From assembly GCA_031263295.1 (NCBI GenBank), contig JAISGC010000020.1, forward strand, positions 1 to 7,742: a DNA stretch of 7,742 nucleotides. The letters are read 5' to 3'. This document shows positions 1 to 4,621 of this stretch, piece by piece (position 1 is the stretch's first letter; every line of letters starts with the position of its first letter). The translations under genes were made by a program, and so were the position numbers. This DNA comes from Rickettsiales bacterium. GTDB taxonomy: Bacteria > Pseudomonadota > Alphaproteobacteria > Rs-D84. The notes beneath the pieces are model-generated. The model was not told the DNA's origin, did no database searches, and saw only the letters and a list, made by a program, of their open reading frames with translations.

Positions 1-296
1 AGCCGATAAAGGAAATCGGCGCGGTCGAAATGAAGATTCAACTGCATCCCGATGTCGCGGCCTCCGTGAAGGTCTTCGTCGCGCAGACGCAGGAAGAAAT
101 CGATATGCTGGTCGCGGGCAAGGAGATAAAGAAAAACATCAAGCTCTTGGGAACCGACCCGTCGCAAATCGTCGATACTATTTCTGAAAAGAAAAAGGAC
201 GGCGCCGAGGCCGCCGATGACGCGCCCGCGGAAGAGGCCGCGGATGCCGCCGCGCCTGCGGATGCCGAGCCCGCAACCCAGGAAGAAAAACAATGA
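1..296 (+). CDS. rplI: 50S ribosomal protein bL9, C-terminal part (5' end outside window)
   Basis: Ribosomal protein bL9 binds 23S rRNA at the base of the L1 stalk and helps keep the reading frame. Only the last 97 codons are visible, in the frame that starts at base 3. The first residues, PIKEIGAVEMKIQLHPDVAA, match the bL9 C-terminal domain (family pattern: IK.lG...V.v.LHPdV.a.v.V.V). The methionine at base 30 lies inside this domain and is not the real start. After the conserved part comes a Lys-rich stretch and then a low-complexity Ala/Asp/Glu tail from about visible residue 66 to the end. Tails of this kind are common on alphaproteobacterial bL9. The stop codon (294-296) overlaps the next start in an ATGA arrangement. 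In most bacteria rplI ends an rpsF-rpsR-rplI operon, which would lie to the left. The family is confident; the lineage hint is inference. Confidence 0.9.
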   Translation, partial: PIKEIGAVEMKIQLHPDVAASVKVFVAQTQEEIDMLVAGKEIKKNIKLLGTDPSQIVDTISEKKKDGAEAADDAPAEEAADAAAPADAEPATQEEKQ

Positions 297-478
297 TGCA
301 TTTCGAACAGGTCCAGGGGATTATATTTATTTATATGAACGAAGGGGACCAGATACCGGCGGCCCACGCCAAGACTATGAAAGAGGCGGCGGAAATAGCG
401 GAGAAACTTCGCATCGATCGGTATTATGCGGAAAAATACCGCTATTCCTCGGCTTACAAATCACGCCCGACGCGATAA
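293..478 (+). CDS. Small hypothetical protein (61 aa) translationally coupled to rplI
   Basis: I do not recognise this protein. The start is supported by an AGGAAG Shine-Dalgarno sequence at 280-285, seven bases before the ATG at 293, and by the 4-bp ATGA overlap with the rplI stop. That suggests coupling and co-expression with ribosomal protein genes. A second ATG at 296 is possible and removes one residue. The product starts with a short hydrophobic, possibly beta segment (GIIFIY, residues 9-14). Next is a helix-prone charged stretch (about 23-40, AAHAKTMKEAAEIAEKLR) and a Tyr/Arg/Lys-rich C-terminus (YYAEKYRYSSAYKSR, 44-58). There is no signal peptide or membrane span. The basic, aromatic end would suit nucleic-acid or ribosome contact, but that is speculation. 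A terminator follows at 550-597. The good ribosome site and coupling argue for a real gene; the lack of a known family keeps confidence moderate. Confidence 0.55.
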   Translation: MMHFEQVQGIIFIYMNEGDQIPAAHAKTMKEAAEIAEKLRIDRYYAEKYRYSSAYKSRPTR

Positions 479-480
479 TC

Positions 481-540
481 GGTTTTCCCCTCCCTTGGAC
501 ACGCACTGGCCGCGAAGCGGGCCGGGGTGGTGCTTCACAG
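481..540. repeat. Half copy of the nested-palindrome intergenic repeat
   Basis: This stretch matches the left arm of the element at 2495-2663. Both begin TTCCCCTCC, and bases 507-530 here equal 2526-2548 there except for one extra G. The core is a small hairpin: GGCCGC (508-513), a GAA loop, and GCGGGCC (517-523) with one bulged G. GCAC (503-506) can pair with GTGC (530-533) around it. No right arm follows, so this looks like a truncated or decayed copy. It lies between the 61-codon gene and the terminator. Confidence 0.55.
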
Positions 541-549
541 TTGCACTGA

Positions 550-597
550 CTAAACCAAAACAAAAATCCCGTCAGGGATTTTTTGTTTTGGTTTTAG
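550..597. terminator. Long bidirectional intrinsic terminator of the rplI operon
   Basis: The left arm (550-570) ends in AAAAATCCC, the loop is GTCA (571-574), and the right arm (575-597) begins GGGATTTTTT and continues GTTTTGGTTTTAG. The arms pair along about 20 bases with two small bulges. The GC-rich tip followed by six T is the classic Rho-independent form. Because the arms are A- and T-rich respectively, it should also work on the reverse strand. Confidence 0.85.
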
Positions 598-619
598 CCA
601 GCGTCGCAAATGAACCCCT

Positions 620-645
620 AAAAAATCGCTTTGCGATTTTTTTTT
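620..645. terminator. Second intrinsic terminator, stacked behind the first
   Basis: AAAAAATCGC (620-629), loop TTT, GCGATTTTTT (633-642), then further T residues to 645. It is a perfect 10-bp stem with a long T tract, able to terminate in either direction. With the hairpin at 550-597 it insulates the next gene from rplI read-through. Its right arm overlaps the proposed -35 box of the next promoter. Confidence 0.8.
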
Positions 646-657
646 CTGTGATATAAT
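631..657 (+). promoter_or_regulatory. Sigma-70-type promoter for the EF-hand membrane protein gene
   Basis: A perfect TATAAT lies at 652-657, preceded by TG one base away (649-650), giving an extended -10. The best -35 match is TTGCGA at 631-636 with a short 15-bp spacer, which an extended -10 can tolerate. Transcription would start near 664, leaving a leader of about 33 bases. The same TTGCGA hexamer serves in the ctpA promoter at 3253. Confidence 0.65.
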
Positions 658-696
658 TCGGCTATTGCTAGAAACCAAAACAAAAGGAATTAAAAA

Positions 697-1134
697 ATGG
701 CAGCAACTAAAAAGAAAACAACCAAAAAGGCCGCGGTAAAAAAGCCGGTTGCCGCCGTCAAAGCGACTCCGGCGATGGCCGCCGCCGTCTCAACCTCGAA
801 GGCCGCCAAAAAAGGCGTGTGCTGGAAGAAAATAATAATCTTCGTGCTCGGCATCGTCGTCGGCGCGGCGGGCTGCTGCCTGCTGCACTGCGGACACAAG
901 AAGTTCGGCAAGAAGTTCCCGCACCCTGAGTTCACCGCCGCCGGATGCCTGGACACATCGAAGATAAACTGCCCGGAAATGCTCGAAAAAATCCAGCTGA
1001 AAGACGCGGATAAAAACGGATGCATAACCAAGGACGAGTTCTTCGGCGGCAAAAAGTTCGGACCCGATGCCGGCCGTCAGGACGGCGATCGCCCGGCGCG
1101 CAAAATGCGCCGCCCGCGCCCGGTTGCGAATTAA
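697..1134 (+). CDS. Single-pass membrane protein with Lys/Ala-rich tail and one EF-hand
   Basis: I do not know a named family for this 145-residue protein, but its parts are clear. Residues 1-45 are rich in Lys, Ala and Thr (MAATKKKTTKKAAVKK...), like histone H1-type tails. One hydrophobic span follows at about 46-63 (IIIFVLGIVVGAAGCCLL). Residues 103-114 read DADKNGCITKDE, a canonical 12-residue EF-hand loop: Asp1, Asp3, Asn5, Gly6, Ile8, Glu12. This predicts calcium binding. The C-terminus (124-142) is rich in Arg, Pro and Asp. Cysteines at 42, 60, 61, 65, 84, 92 and 109 allow disulfides or lipidation. The positive-inside rule would put the Lys tail in the cytoplasm and the EF-hand outside. 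The AAGGAA ribosome site (684-689) is seven bases from the ATG. The gene has its own promoter and terminator, so it is a single-gene unit. Reality of the gene is confident; its role is unknown. Confidence 0.85.
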   Translation: MAATKKKTTKKAAVKKPVAAVKATPAMAAAVSTSKAAKKGVCWKKIIIFVLGIVVGAAGCCLLHCGHKKFGKKFPHPEFTAAGCLDTSKINCPEMLEKIQLKDADKNGCITKDEFFGGKKFGPDAGRQDGDRPARKMRRPRPVAN

Positions 1135-1162
1135 AAAATCCCCGCAAGGGGATTTTTTAATT
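1129..1162. terminator. Perfect palindromic terminator overlapping the stop codon
   Basis: AATTAAAAAATCCCC (1129-1143), loop GCAA (1144-1147), GGGGATTTTTTAATT (1148-1162): a perfect 15-bp inverted repeat. The GC tip followed by six T is a standard intrinsic terminator. The TAA stop (1132-1134) lies inside the left arm, so ribosomes finishing the EF-hand gene would sit on the hairpin. The A/T symmetry makes it bidirectional. Confidence 0.85.
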
Positions 1163-1198
1163 GGGGATTGGGGACCTGGGACTAGGATTAGGAGATTA
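1163..1198 (+). repeat. Degenerate G-rich tandem repeat of about 7 bases
   Basis: After the terminator the plus strand reads GGGGATT, GGGGACCT, GGGACTA, GGATTA, GGAG. G runs start at 1163, 1170, 1178, 1185 and 1191, about every seven bases. It is short and imperfect. It may be a decayed simple repeat or the edge of the palindromic element that starts at 1199. A two-layer G-quadruplex is possible but unproven. Confidence 0.35.
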
Positions 1199-1365
1199 TT
1201 CCAGAGCGCTATTCCCCTTCTCCCCTTTGGGGAGAAGGGGTGTCTGCGAGCGTAGCGAGCAGACGGGGTAATGGGGGGGCTGATTTATATTCACCCTTAC
1301 CCCGTCGTCCGCCTTCGGCGGCCGCCACCCCTTCCCCTCCGGGGAAGGGGAATCGCGCTCTGGAA
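1199..1365. repeat. Nested-palindrome element, 167 bp (MITE- or REP-like)
   Basis: The ends are inverted repeats. Left TTCCAGAGCGC-T-ATTCCCC (1199-1217) is the complement of right GGGGAAT-C-GCGCTCTGGAA (1347-1365). Inside, each arm has its own hairpins. On the left: TTCTCCCC/GGGGAGAA, and GTCTGC/GCAGAC around GAGCGTAGCGA. On the right: CCGCC/GGCGG around TTC, and CCCCTCCGGGG-type pairing. The centre pairs GGGGTAA with TTACCCC. The architecture matches the element at 2495-2663 though the stem sequences differ. It carries no gene. A reading frame crosses it into envC but is excluded as coding. The right end is 23 bases short of the envC -35 box. Confidence 0.75.
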
Positions 1366-1388
1366 TCATCTCTTCATTCTTTCCCTCA

Positions 1389-1417
1389 TTCACTTTTCGA
1401 CTATTTTTTGCTACAAT
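1389..1417 (+). promoter_or_regulatory. envC promoter placing transcription start at the GTG codon
   Basis: -35 TTCACT (1389-1394), a 17-bp spacer, and -10 TACAAT (1412-1417) with an extended TG at 1409-1410. The start point would be about seven bases past the -10, at 1423-1425. That coincides with the envC GTG at 1424. The spacing and box quality are good for an inferred promoter. Confidence 0.65.
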
Positions 1418-1423
1418 CCCCTT

Positions 1424-2494
1424 GTGAAAAAAATTGCCGTTATTTTTGCGCTGTGCGCCGCGAATTGCTTCGCCGACGAATTGTCGCGGGTCAATTCGCA
1501 AATCGCCGCGGCCGAAAAACAGAAAGACGCCGTCAAAGGAAAAATCGTCGGCAACGAAAAGGCGACCCGCGAAACCAAGCGTGATTTGGTCAAGGTCGCG
1601 GCCGAATTGTCCGAACTCGAATCGGAAAAAGCATCGGTCGAATCGCGCATAGATTTTCTGGATAAGAAAAAATCCGCATTGGTGGAATCGATAAAAAAAT
1701 CCGGCGCGAATCTGGCCGTCGCGTCCGGCGCCTTGGTTTCCGTGGGGCAGGGCGGCGCGCCCCTTGACGGCGCGGGCGGCGATTACATCCTGCAAATGGC
1801 GGTTATTTCGGCGATGGCCGAAAATATAGACGACGAGATGCGGGCTGCCGCCGAGCAGGTCCGCGAATTGAACAAGCTGCAAGTCGAGCTTGAAAAACAG
1901 CGCGGCAATTTCGCCGCGGTCGAAAAAAAGCACCGGCGCGAGATGGAGCAATTGGACAAACTCCTTCGCGCGCGCGCCAGTCAGAACGAAACGCTCCGCG
2001 CGCGGCAATACGAACTGCAAAAGCAGTTGTCCGATTTGTCGAAGCAGGCGAAAAATCTTTCGGAGCTGGCCGATAAAGTCGTCGTGCCGCGCGCGAGCGC
2101 GCCGGAGCGCCGAGCGTCGAACAGCCGCAGGCTGCGTTTTCCTGTTTCGGGAATGTTATTGCTGCGATTCGGGGACTTGAACGCGGCCGAGATGCGGTCC
2201 GACGGATGGCGCGTGCGGAGCAATTCCGCGGCGGTGGTTGCGGCGCCCGCCGACGGCGCGATAAAGTTCGCCAGCGATTTCGGGCGATACGGATTCGTCG
2301 TGATGCTGGACCACGGGGACGGATACATCTCGGTTATGACCGGCCTCGGCGGCGTCGATGTGATGGTGGGCCAAGAAGTCCTCGCGGGCGAGCCCGTCGG
2401 CCGGATGCCGGTCTCGTCGCCGGAATTATACCTTGAACTGCGCCACGGCGCCCGCGCCGTCGACCCGGCGAGGATGTTCTCGGAGCCAAAGTAA
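1424..2494 (+). CDS. envC: EnvC-like murein hydrolase activator (degenerate LytM/M23 domain)
   Basis: This 356-residue exported protein resembles EnvC, the periplasmic adaptor that switches on cell-wall amidases at the division site. I chose the GTG at 1424 because it gives a clean signal peptide (residues 1-17, ending NCFA before DEL). The longer in-frame ATG at 1271 would translate the palindromic repeat. Residues 18 to about 220 are charged and heptad-like, a coiled coil as in EnvC. Residues 236-354 form an M23/LytM fold (FPVSG...RFGD...APADGAIKFASDFGRYGFVVMLDHGDGY...GQEV.AGEPVG). The zinc ligands are absent: the expected YAHL region reads MTGL and the HxH site reads ELYLEL. This predicts an activator rather than an enzyme, as known for EnvC. 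E. coli EnvC is 419 residues. No Shine-Dalgarno sequence is seen. In Alphaproteobacteria this gene usually directly precedes ctpA; here a BrnA-like gene and a tRNA lie between. Confidence 0.85.
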   Translation: MKKIAVIFALCAANCFADELSRVNSQIAAAEKQKDAVKGKIVGNEKATRETKRDLVKVAAELSELESEKASVESRIDFLDKKKSALVESIKKSGANLAVASGALVSVGQGGAPLDGAGGDYILQMAVISAMAENIDDEMRAAAEQVRELNKLQVELEKQRGNFAAVEKKHRREMEQLDKLLRARASQNETLRARQYELQKQLSDLSKQAKNLSELADKVVVPRASAPERRASNSRRLRFPVSGMLLLRFGDLNAAEMRSDGWRVRSNSAAVVAAPADGAIKFASDFGRYGFVVMLDHGDGYISVMTGLGGVDVMVGQEVLAGEPVGRMPVSSPELYLELRHGARAVDPARMFSEPK

Positions 2495-2663
2495 TAGCAA
2501 GCGCAGTTCCCCTCCTCCGGAGGGGTGGCCGCGAAGCGGCCGGGGTGGGTGGGTGAGGCGTGTTCGGCATTATTGAATGCTCGCGATGCCTCACGCACCC
2601 ACCCCGTCATTTTCGCTTCGCGAAAATGCCACCCCGCCCGTGGCGGGGAACTGGAACTTGCTA
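2495..2663. repeat. Nested-palindrome element, 169 bp (second copy of the family)
   Basis: It starts at the base after the envC stop. Outer arms are TAGCAAG-CG-CAGTTCCCC (2495-2512) and GGGGAACTG-GAA-CTTGCTA (2645-2663). The central stem GGGGTGGGTGGGTGAGGC (2542-2559) pairs with 2588-2605 with one mismatch in 18, around a 28-base loop that holds GCATT/AATGC. Side hairpins are CCTCCGGAGG, GGCCGC/GCGGCC around GAA, and ATTTTCGC/GCGAAAAT. The order of stems equals that at 1199-1365. It could act as the envC transcript end, since no ordinary terminator is present. Confidence 0.75.
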
Positions 2664-2686
2664 GATACGCTGCGATATATTAAACT
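2658..2686 (+). promoter_or_regulatory. Possible promoter of the BrnA-like gene
   Basis: TTGCTA (2658-2663) with a 17-bp spacer to TAAACT (2681-2686) is one option; TATATT at 2676-2681 is a better -10 but has a poor -35. The region lies at the right edge of the palindromic element, so the repeat may supply part of the promoter. Evidence is weak. Confidence 0.3.
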
Positions 2687-2727
2687 GGTGCAGTTCAAGG
2701 TTCACGAAAAAGAATGGGGAAAAAATT

Positions 2728-3075
2728 ATGACAGCAACTAGAATCACAATGTCGCAGGCGAAAAAATACGCCGAAGAGCATAGCGCCGAATTGCGGGCGA
2801 AATACGATGCGGTTCCGGAATACGACGACGGCTTTGCCGACTGGGTGAAGGATAATGGCATAAAGCCCGTGGCCCGTGGGTTTGCCGCGTTCAAGGAATA
2901 CATCAACAAAAAGGGGCGGCCGGCGTCGGAGGATCCGAAGGATCTGGTCTCGATACGGCTTCAGGTTTCGGTATTGACGCATCTGCGCGCGACGGGCCGC
3001 GGATGGCAGACGCGCCTCGGCGATTATGTCGCGCGCGGCATAAAACGCGGCGCGTTCGGCGCAATCGCCGCGTGA
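2728..3075 (+). CDS. brnA: BrnA-family antitoxin-like DNA-binding protein, no BrnT partner
   Basis: The C-terminal part (residues 62-109) carries the BrnA antitoxin signature: KKGRP, then VSIRLQVSVL (a beta strand and helix start), then RATGRGWQTRLGDYVARGI. Known BrnA proteins form ribbon-helix-helix dimers that bind the RNase toxin BrnT and repress their own operon. The N-terminal part (1-60) is helix-prone and charged, with KKYAEEHSAELRAKYD and a conserved-looking DDGFADWVKDNG. The ATG at 2728 has GGGGA at 2716-2720, seven bases upstream; Met8 is a weaker option. BrnT normally lies just upstream, but here the 64 bases between the repeat and the start cannot encode it, and the downstream neighbour is a tRNA on the other strand. 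So it is either a solitary regulator, an orphaned antitoxin, or a partner of a toxin elsewhere. The family call is fairly confident; its function here is open. Confidence 0.75.
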   Translation: MTATRITMSQAKKYAEEHSAELRAKYDAVPEYDDGFADWVKDNGIKPVARGFAAFKEYINKKGRPASEDPKDLVSIRLQVSVLTHLRATGRGWQTRLGDYVARGIKRGAFGAIAA

Positions 3076-3091
3076 AACTGATCCGCTCGGT

Positions 3092-3112
3092 GAAAATCGG
3101 TGGCCTGCCACC
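3092..3112 (-). terminator. Weak candidate terminator for the tRNA-Leu transcript
   Basis: On the reverse strand GGTGG-CAGG-CCACC is followed by GATTTT. The stem is only five to six pairs and the T run is four. It lies 24 bases beyond the encoded CCA end. It shares CCACC (3108-3112) with the hairpin at 3108-3138, so the two cannot form together. Confidence 0.35.
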
Positions 3113-3138
3113 CGAAGCGGCGGAGCCGCGAAGGGTGG
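3108..3138. repeat. Small two-tier palindrome ending on the tRNA CCA
   Basis: CCACCC (3108-3113) pairs with GGGTGG (3133-3138), and inside it GCGGC (3117-3121) pairs with GCCGC (3125-3129). The pairs are separated by matching GAA bulges on both sides. The motif style (CGAAGCGG, GGGTGG) is that of the larger nested palindromes, so it may be a remnant. Its right end coincides with the tRNA 3' CCA. Confidence 0.5.
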
Positions 3139-3220
3139 TGGGTGCGATAGGGGTCGAACCTACACGGATTGCTCCACTGGAACCTAAATCCAGCGCGTCT
3201 GCCAGTTCCGCCACGCACCC
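3136..3220 (-). tRNA. tRNA-Leu(UAG) with encoded CCA
   Basis: Read on the reverse strand, the acceptor stem GGGTGCG (3220-3214) pairs with CGCACCC (3146-3140), followed by discriminator A and an encoded CCA (3138-3136). The anticodon stem is CTGGA/TCCAG with loop TTTAGGT, giving anticodon UAG (3186-3184), which reads CUA and other CUN leucine codons. A long variable arm (GGA...TCC) marks a class II tRNA, as expected for leucine. The T arm is GTAGG-TTCGACC-CCTAT. Total length is 85 bases with CCA, usual for tRNA-Leu. Confidence 0.96.
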
Positions 3221-3235
3221 ATATCATATGCGGGC

Positions 3236-3264
3236 ACTCTACAATTTCCGGTTTGCGATTTCAA
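3236..3264 (-). promoter_or_regulatory. Promoter of tRNA-Leu
   Basis: On the reverse strand the -35 is TTGAAA (3264-3259, five of six consensus bases), the spacer is 17 bp, and the -10 is TAGAGT (3241-3236). Transcription would start near 3229, about nine bases before the mature tRNA. The -35 box directly abuts the -35 box of the ctpA promoter. Confidence 0.6.
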
Positions 3265-3281
3265 TAATTATTTGCTAGAAT
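3253..3281 (+). promoter_or_regulatory. Promoter of the ctpA-PFOR operon
   Basis: -35 TTGCGA (3253-3258), 17-bp spacer, -10 TAGAAT (3276-3281) with extended TG at 3273-3274. Start is expected near 3288, leaving a leader of about 17 bases with GGAG at 3292-3295. It is the only evident promoter before the four coupled genes to its right. Confidence 0.65.
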
Positions 3282-3304
3282 CCGCGGACTTGGAGAAAAC
3301 TGAA

Positions 3305-4621
3305 ATGAAACGAATAATTTCAATACTTTTAATCGCGCTTTATGCGTTGAACGCGCCTGCCGCCGACAAGAAAAAGAAGGAGCCCATCAAGCATCTGACC
3401 GACGAGCAGATTTACACCGAGCTTAAAAAGTTCGCCGTCATTTTCGAGCAGGCGCGCGCGAATTATGTCGAAGAGGTCGACGAGAAAAAGGCGCTCGAAG
3501 CCGCAATGAACGGCCTCTTGGAATCCCTCGACCCGCATTCGTCGTATCTGAACGAAGAGGAGATGAAGGAGTTCACGGACAAATCGCATGGATCGTTCGG
3601 CGGGCTGGGCATACAAATCACGGCCGACCGCGGCGTCATCCGCATAATTTCGCCGATTGACGACACTCCGGCGGCGCGCGCGGGATTGAAGGCGGGCGAC
3701 CTGATTACGCACATAGACGACGAGCAGGTCGGCGGGCTGACCTTGAACGCCGCTGTCAAGAAAATGAAGGGGCGTCCCGGAACGAAAGTGCGCCTGACGA
3801 TAATCCAGTCTGGGTCGGAACCGAAGACCATCACCTTGAAGCGCGATATTATAAAGGTCAAATCGGTCAAGTTCTCGGAGAAGGGCGAGAAGAAAAATAT
3901 CGGATACATCCGCATTTCGGACTTCGGCGCGGAGACTACCAAAGAGCTGAAAGACGCGCTGAAAAAACTCGAAAAGAAAAAGGTCGCGGGCTATGTGCTC
4001 GACCTTCGCAATAACCCCGGGGGGTATCTGACCGCGGCGATAAATGTCTCGGACGCGTTTCTTGATTCGGGCGAAATAGTTTCGACCCGCGGGCGCAAAA
4101 AGGAAGACATCGAGCGCTCGTCGGCTACGCCCGGAGACTTTGCGAACGGCAAGCCGGTCGTTGTCTTGATAAACCACGGCTCGGCCTCGGCATCCGAAAT
4201 CGTCGCGGGCGCATTGCAGGATAATCATCGCGGCGTCGTGATGGGCTCGCAGTCCTTCGGCAAAGGCTCGGTGCAGCAACAGAAACCGCTCGGCGACGGG
4301 ACCGCGATACACCTGACCATCGCGCGATACTATACTCCGTCCGGGAAATCCATTCAGGGCGAGGGCATCACGCCCGATGTCGAGGTCTTGCAGTCCGAGA
4401 TAAAAGTGCTTGAAAAAAAGGACGATATTTTCTCCGAGCGCACTCTTTCGAACTCGCTTAAAAACGACACCGACGATGATGACGACGGCAAGAAAAAAGA
4501 CGCCAAGGATATGACCGACGAAGAGAGGGAATTGAAGGACTATCAGTTGCAGAGGGCCATCGATATGGCGCTCGCCCTGTCGCGTATGAACAATAAAGAG
4601 GAAACGAAAAATGACGAATAA
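3305..4621 (+). CDS. ctpA: CtpA-type carboxyl-terminal processing protease (S41)
   Basis: This 438-residue secreted serine protease trims or degrades envelope proteins from their C-termini. I chose ATG 3305 over the in-frame TTG at 3272 because the TTG lies inside the promoter. ATG 3305 has GGAG nine bases upstream and gives a signal peptide (residues 1-20, MKRIISILL...NAPAA). A PDZ domain spans about 97-184 (GLGIQI...AGLKAGDLITHID), with the S41 domain around it. The catalytic pattern is intact: the middle Ser of SASAS (Ser295), Lys320 in FGKGSVQ and Gln324, with the 25- and 4-residue spacings of the family. DLRNNPGG at 233-240 is also typical. A Lys/Asp-rich low-complexity segment (387-403, including DDDDD) precedes the C-terminal helix. 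The last 11 bases overlap the next gene. Known alphaproteobacterial CtpA proteins act on cell-wall and outer-membrane targets. The family call is firm. Confidence 0.93.
   Translation: MKRIISILLIALYALNAPAADKKKKEPIKHLTDEQIYTELKKFAVIFEQARANYVEEVDEKKALEAAMNGLLESLDPHSSYLNEEEMKEFTDKSHGSFGGLGIQITADRGVIRIISPIDDTPAARAGLKAGDLITHIDDEQVGGLTLNAAVKKMKGRPGTKVRLTIIQSGSEPKTITLKRDIIKVKSVKFSEKGEKKNIGYIRISDFGAETTKELKDALKKLEKKKVAGYVLDLRNNPGGYLTAAINVSDAFLDSGEIVSTRGRKKEDIERSSATPGDFANGKPVVVLINHGSASASEIVAGALQDNHRGVVMGSQSFGKGSVQQQKPLGDGTAIHLTIARYYTPSGKSIQGEGITPDVEVLQSEIKVLEKKDDIFSERTLSNSLKNDTDDDDDGKKKDAKDMTDEERELKDYQLQRAIDMALALSRMNNKEETKNDE

Noticed and set aside
217..549. Plus-strand open frame overlapping the end of rplI
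   Set aside because: It is a frame-shifted reading of the Ala-rich rplI tail and the 61-codon gene, rich in Arg and Pro, without its own ribosome site.
426..656. Plus-strand open frame crossing the two terminators
   Set aside because: It runs through a half repeat, both hairpins and the next promoter, so it cannot be a translated unit of its own.
1271..1423. 51-codon N-terminal extension of envC from an upstream ATG
   Set aside because: It would translate the nested palindrome and the promoter. The GTG at 1424 gives a proper signal peptide, which the extension would bury.
1199..2663. envC with both flanking palindromes seen as one composite transposon
   Set aside because: The two elements have different outer ends, envC is a core gene in its usual neighbourhood, and there is no transposase or target duplication.
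2495..2663. CRISPR array or riboswitch reading of the repeated GGGTGGGTGGGTG stretch
   Set aside because: There are no regularly spaced repeats with unique spacers, and the fold matches the other nested palindrome, not a known riboswitch.
3272..3304. TTG start 11 codons upstream of the chosen ctpA start
   Set aside because: It overlaps the extended -10 element. The ATG at 3305 has a ribosome site and starts the signal peptide directly.
3329..4312. 327-codon open frame on the reverse strand across ctpA
   Set aside because: It is a shadow of ctpA with the same Arg-rich composition and no ribosome site worth noting.
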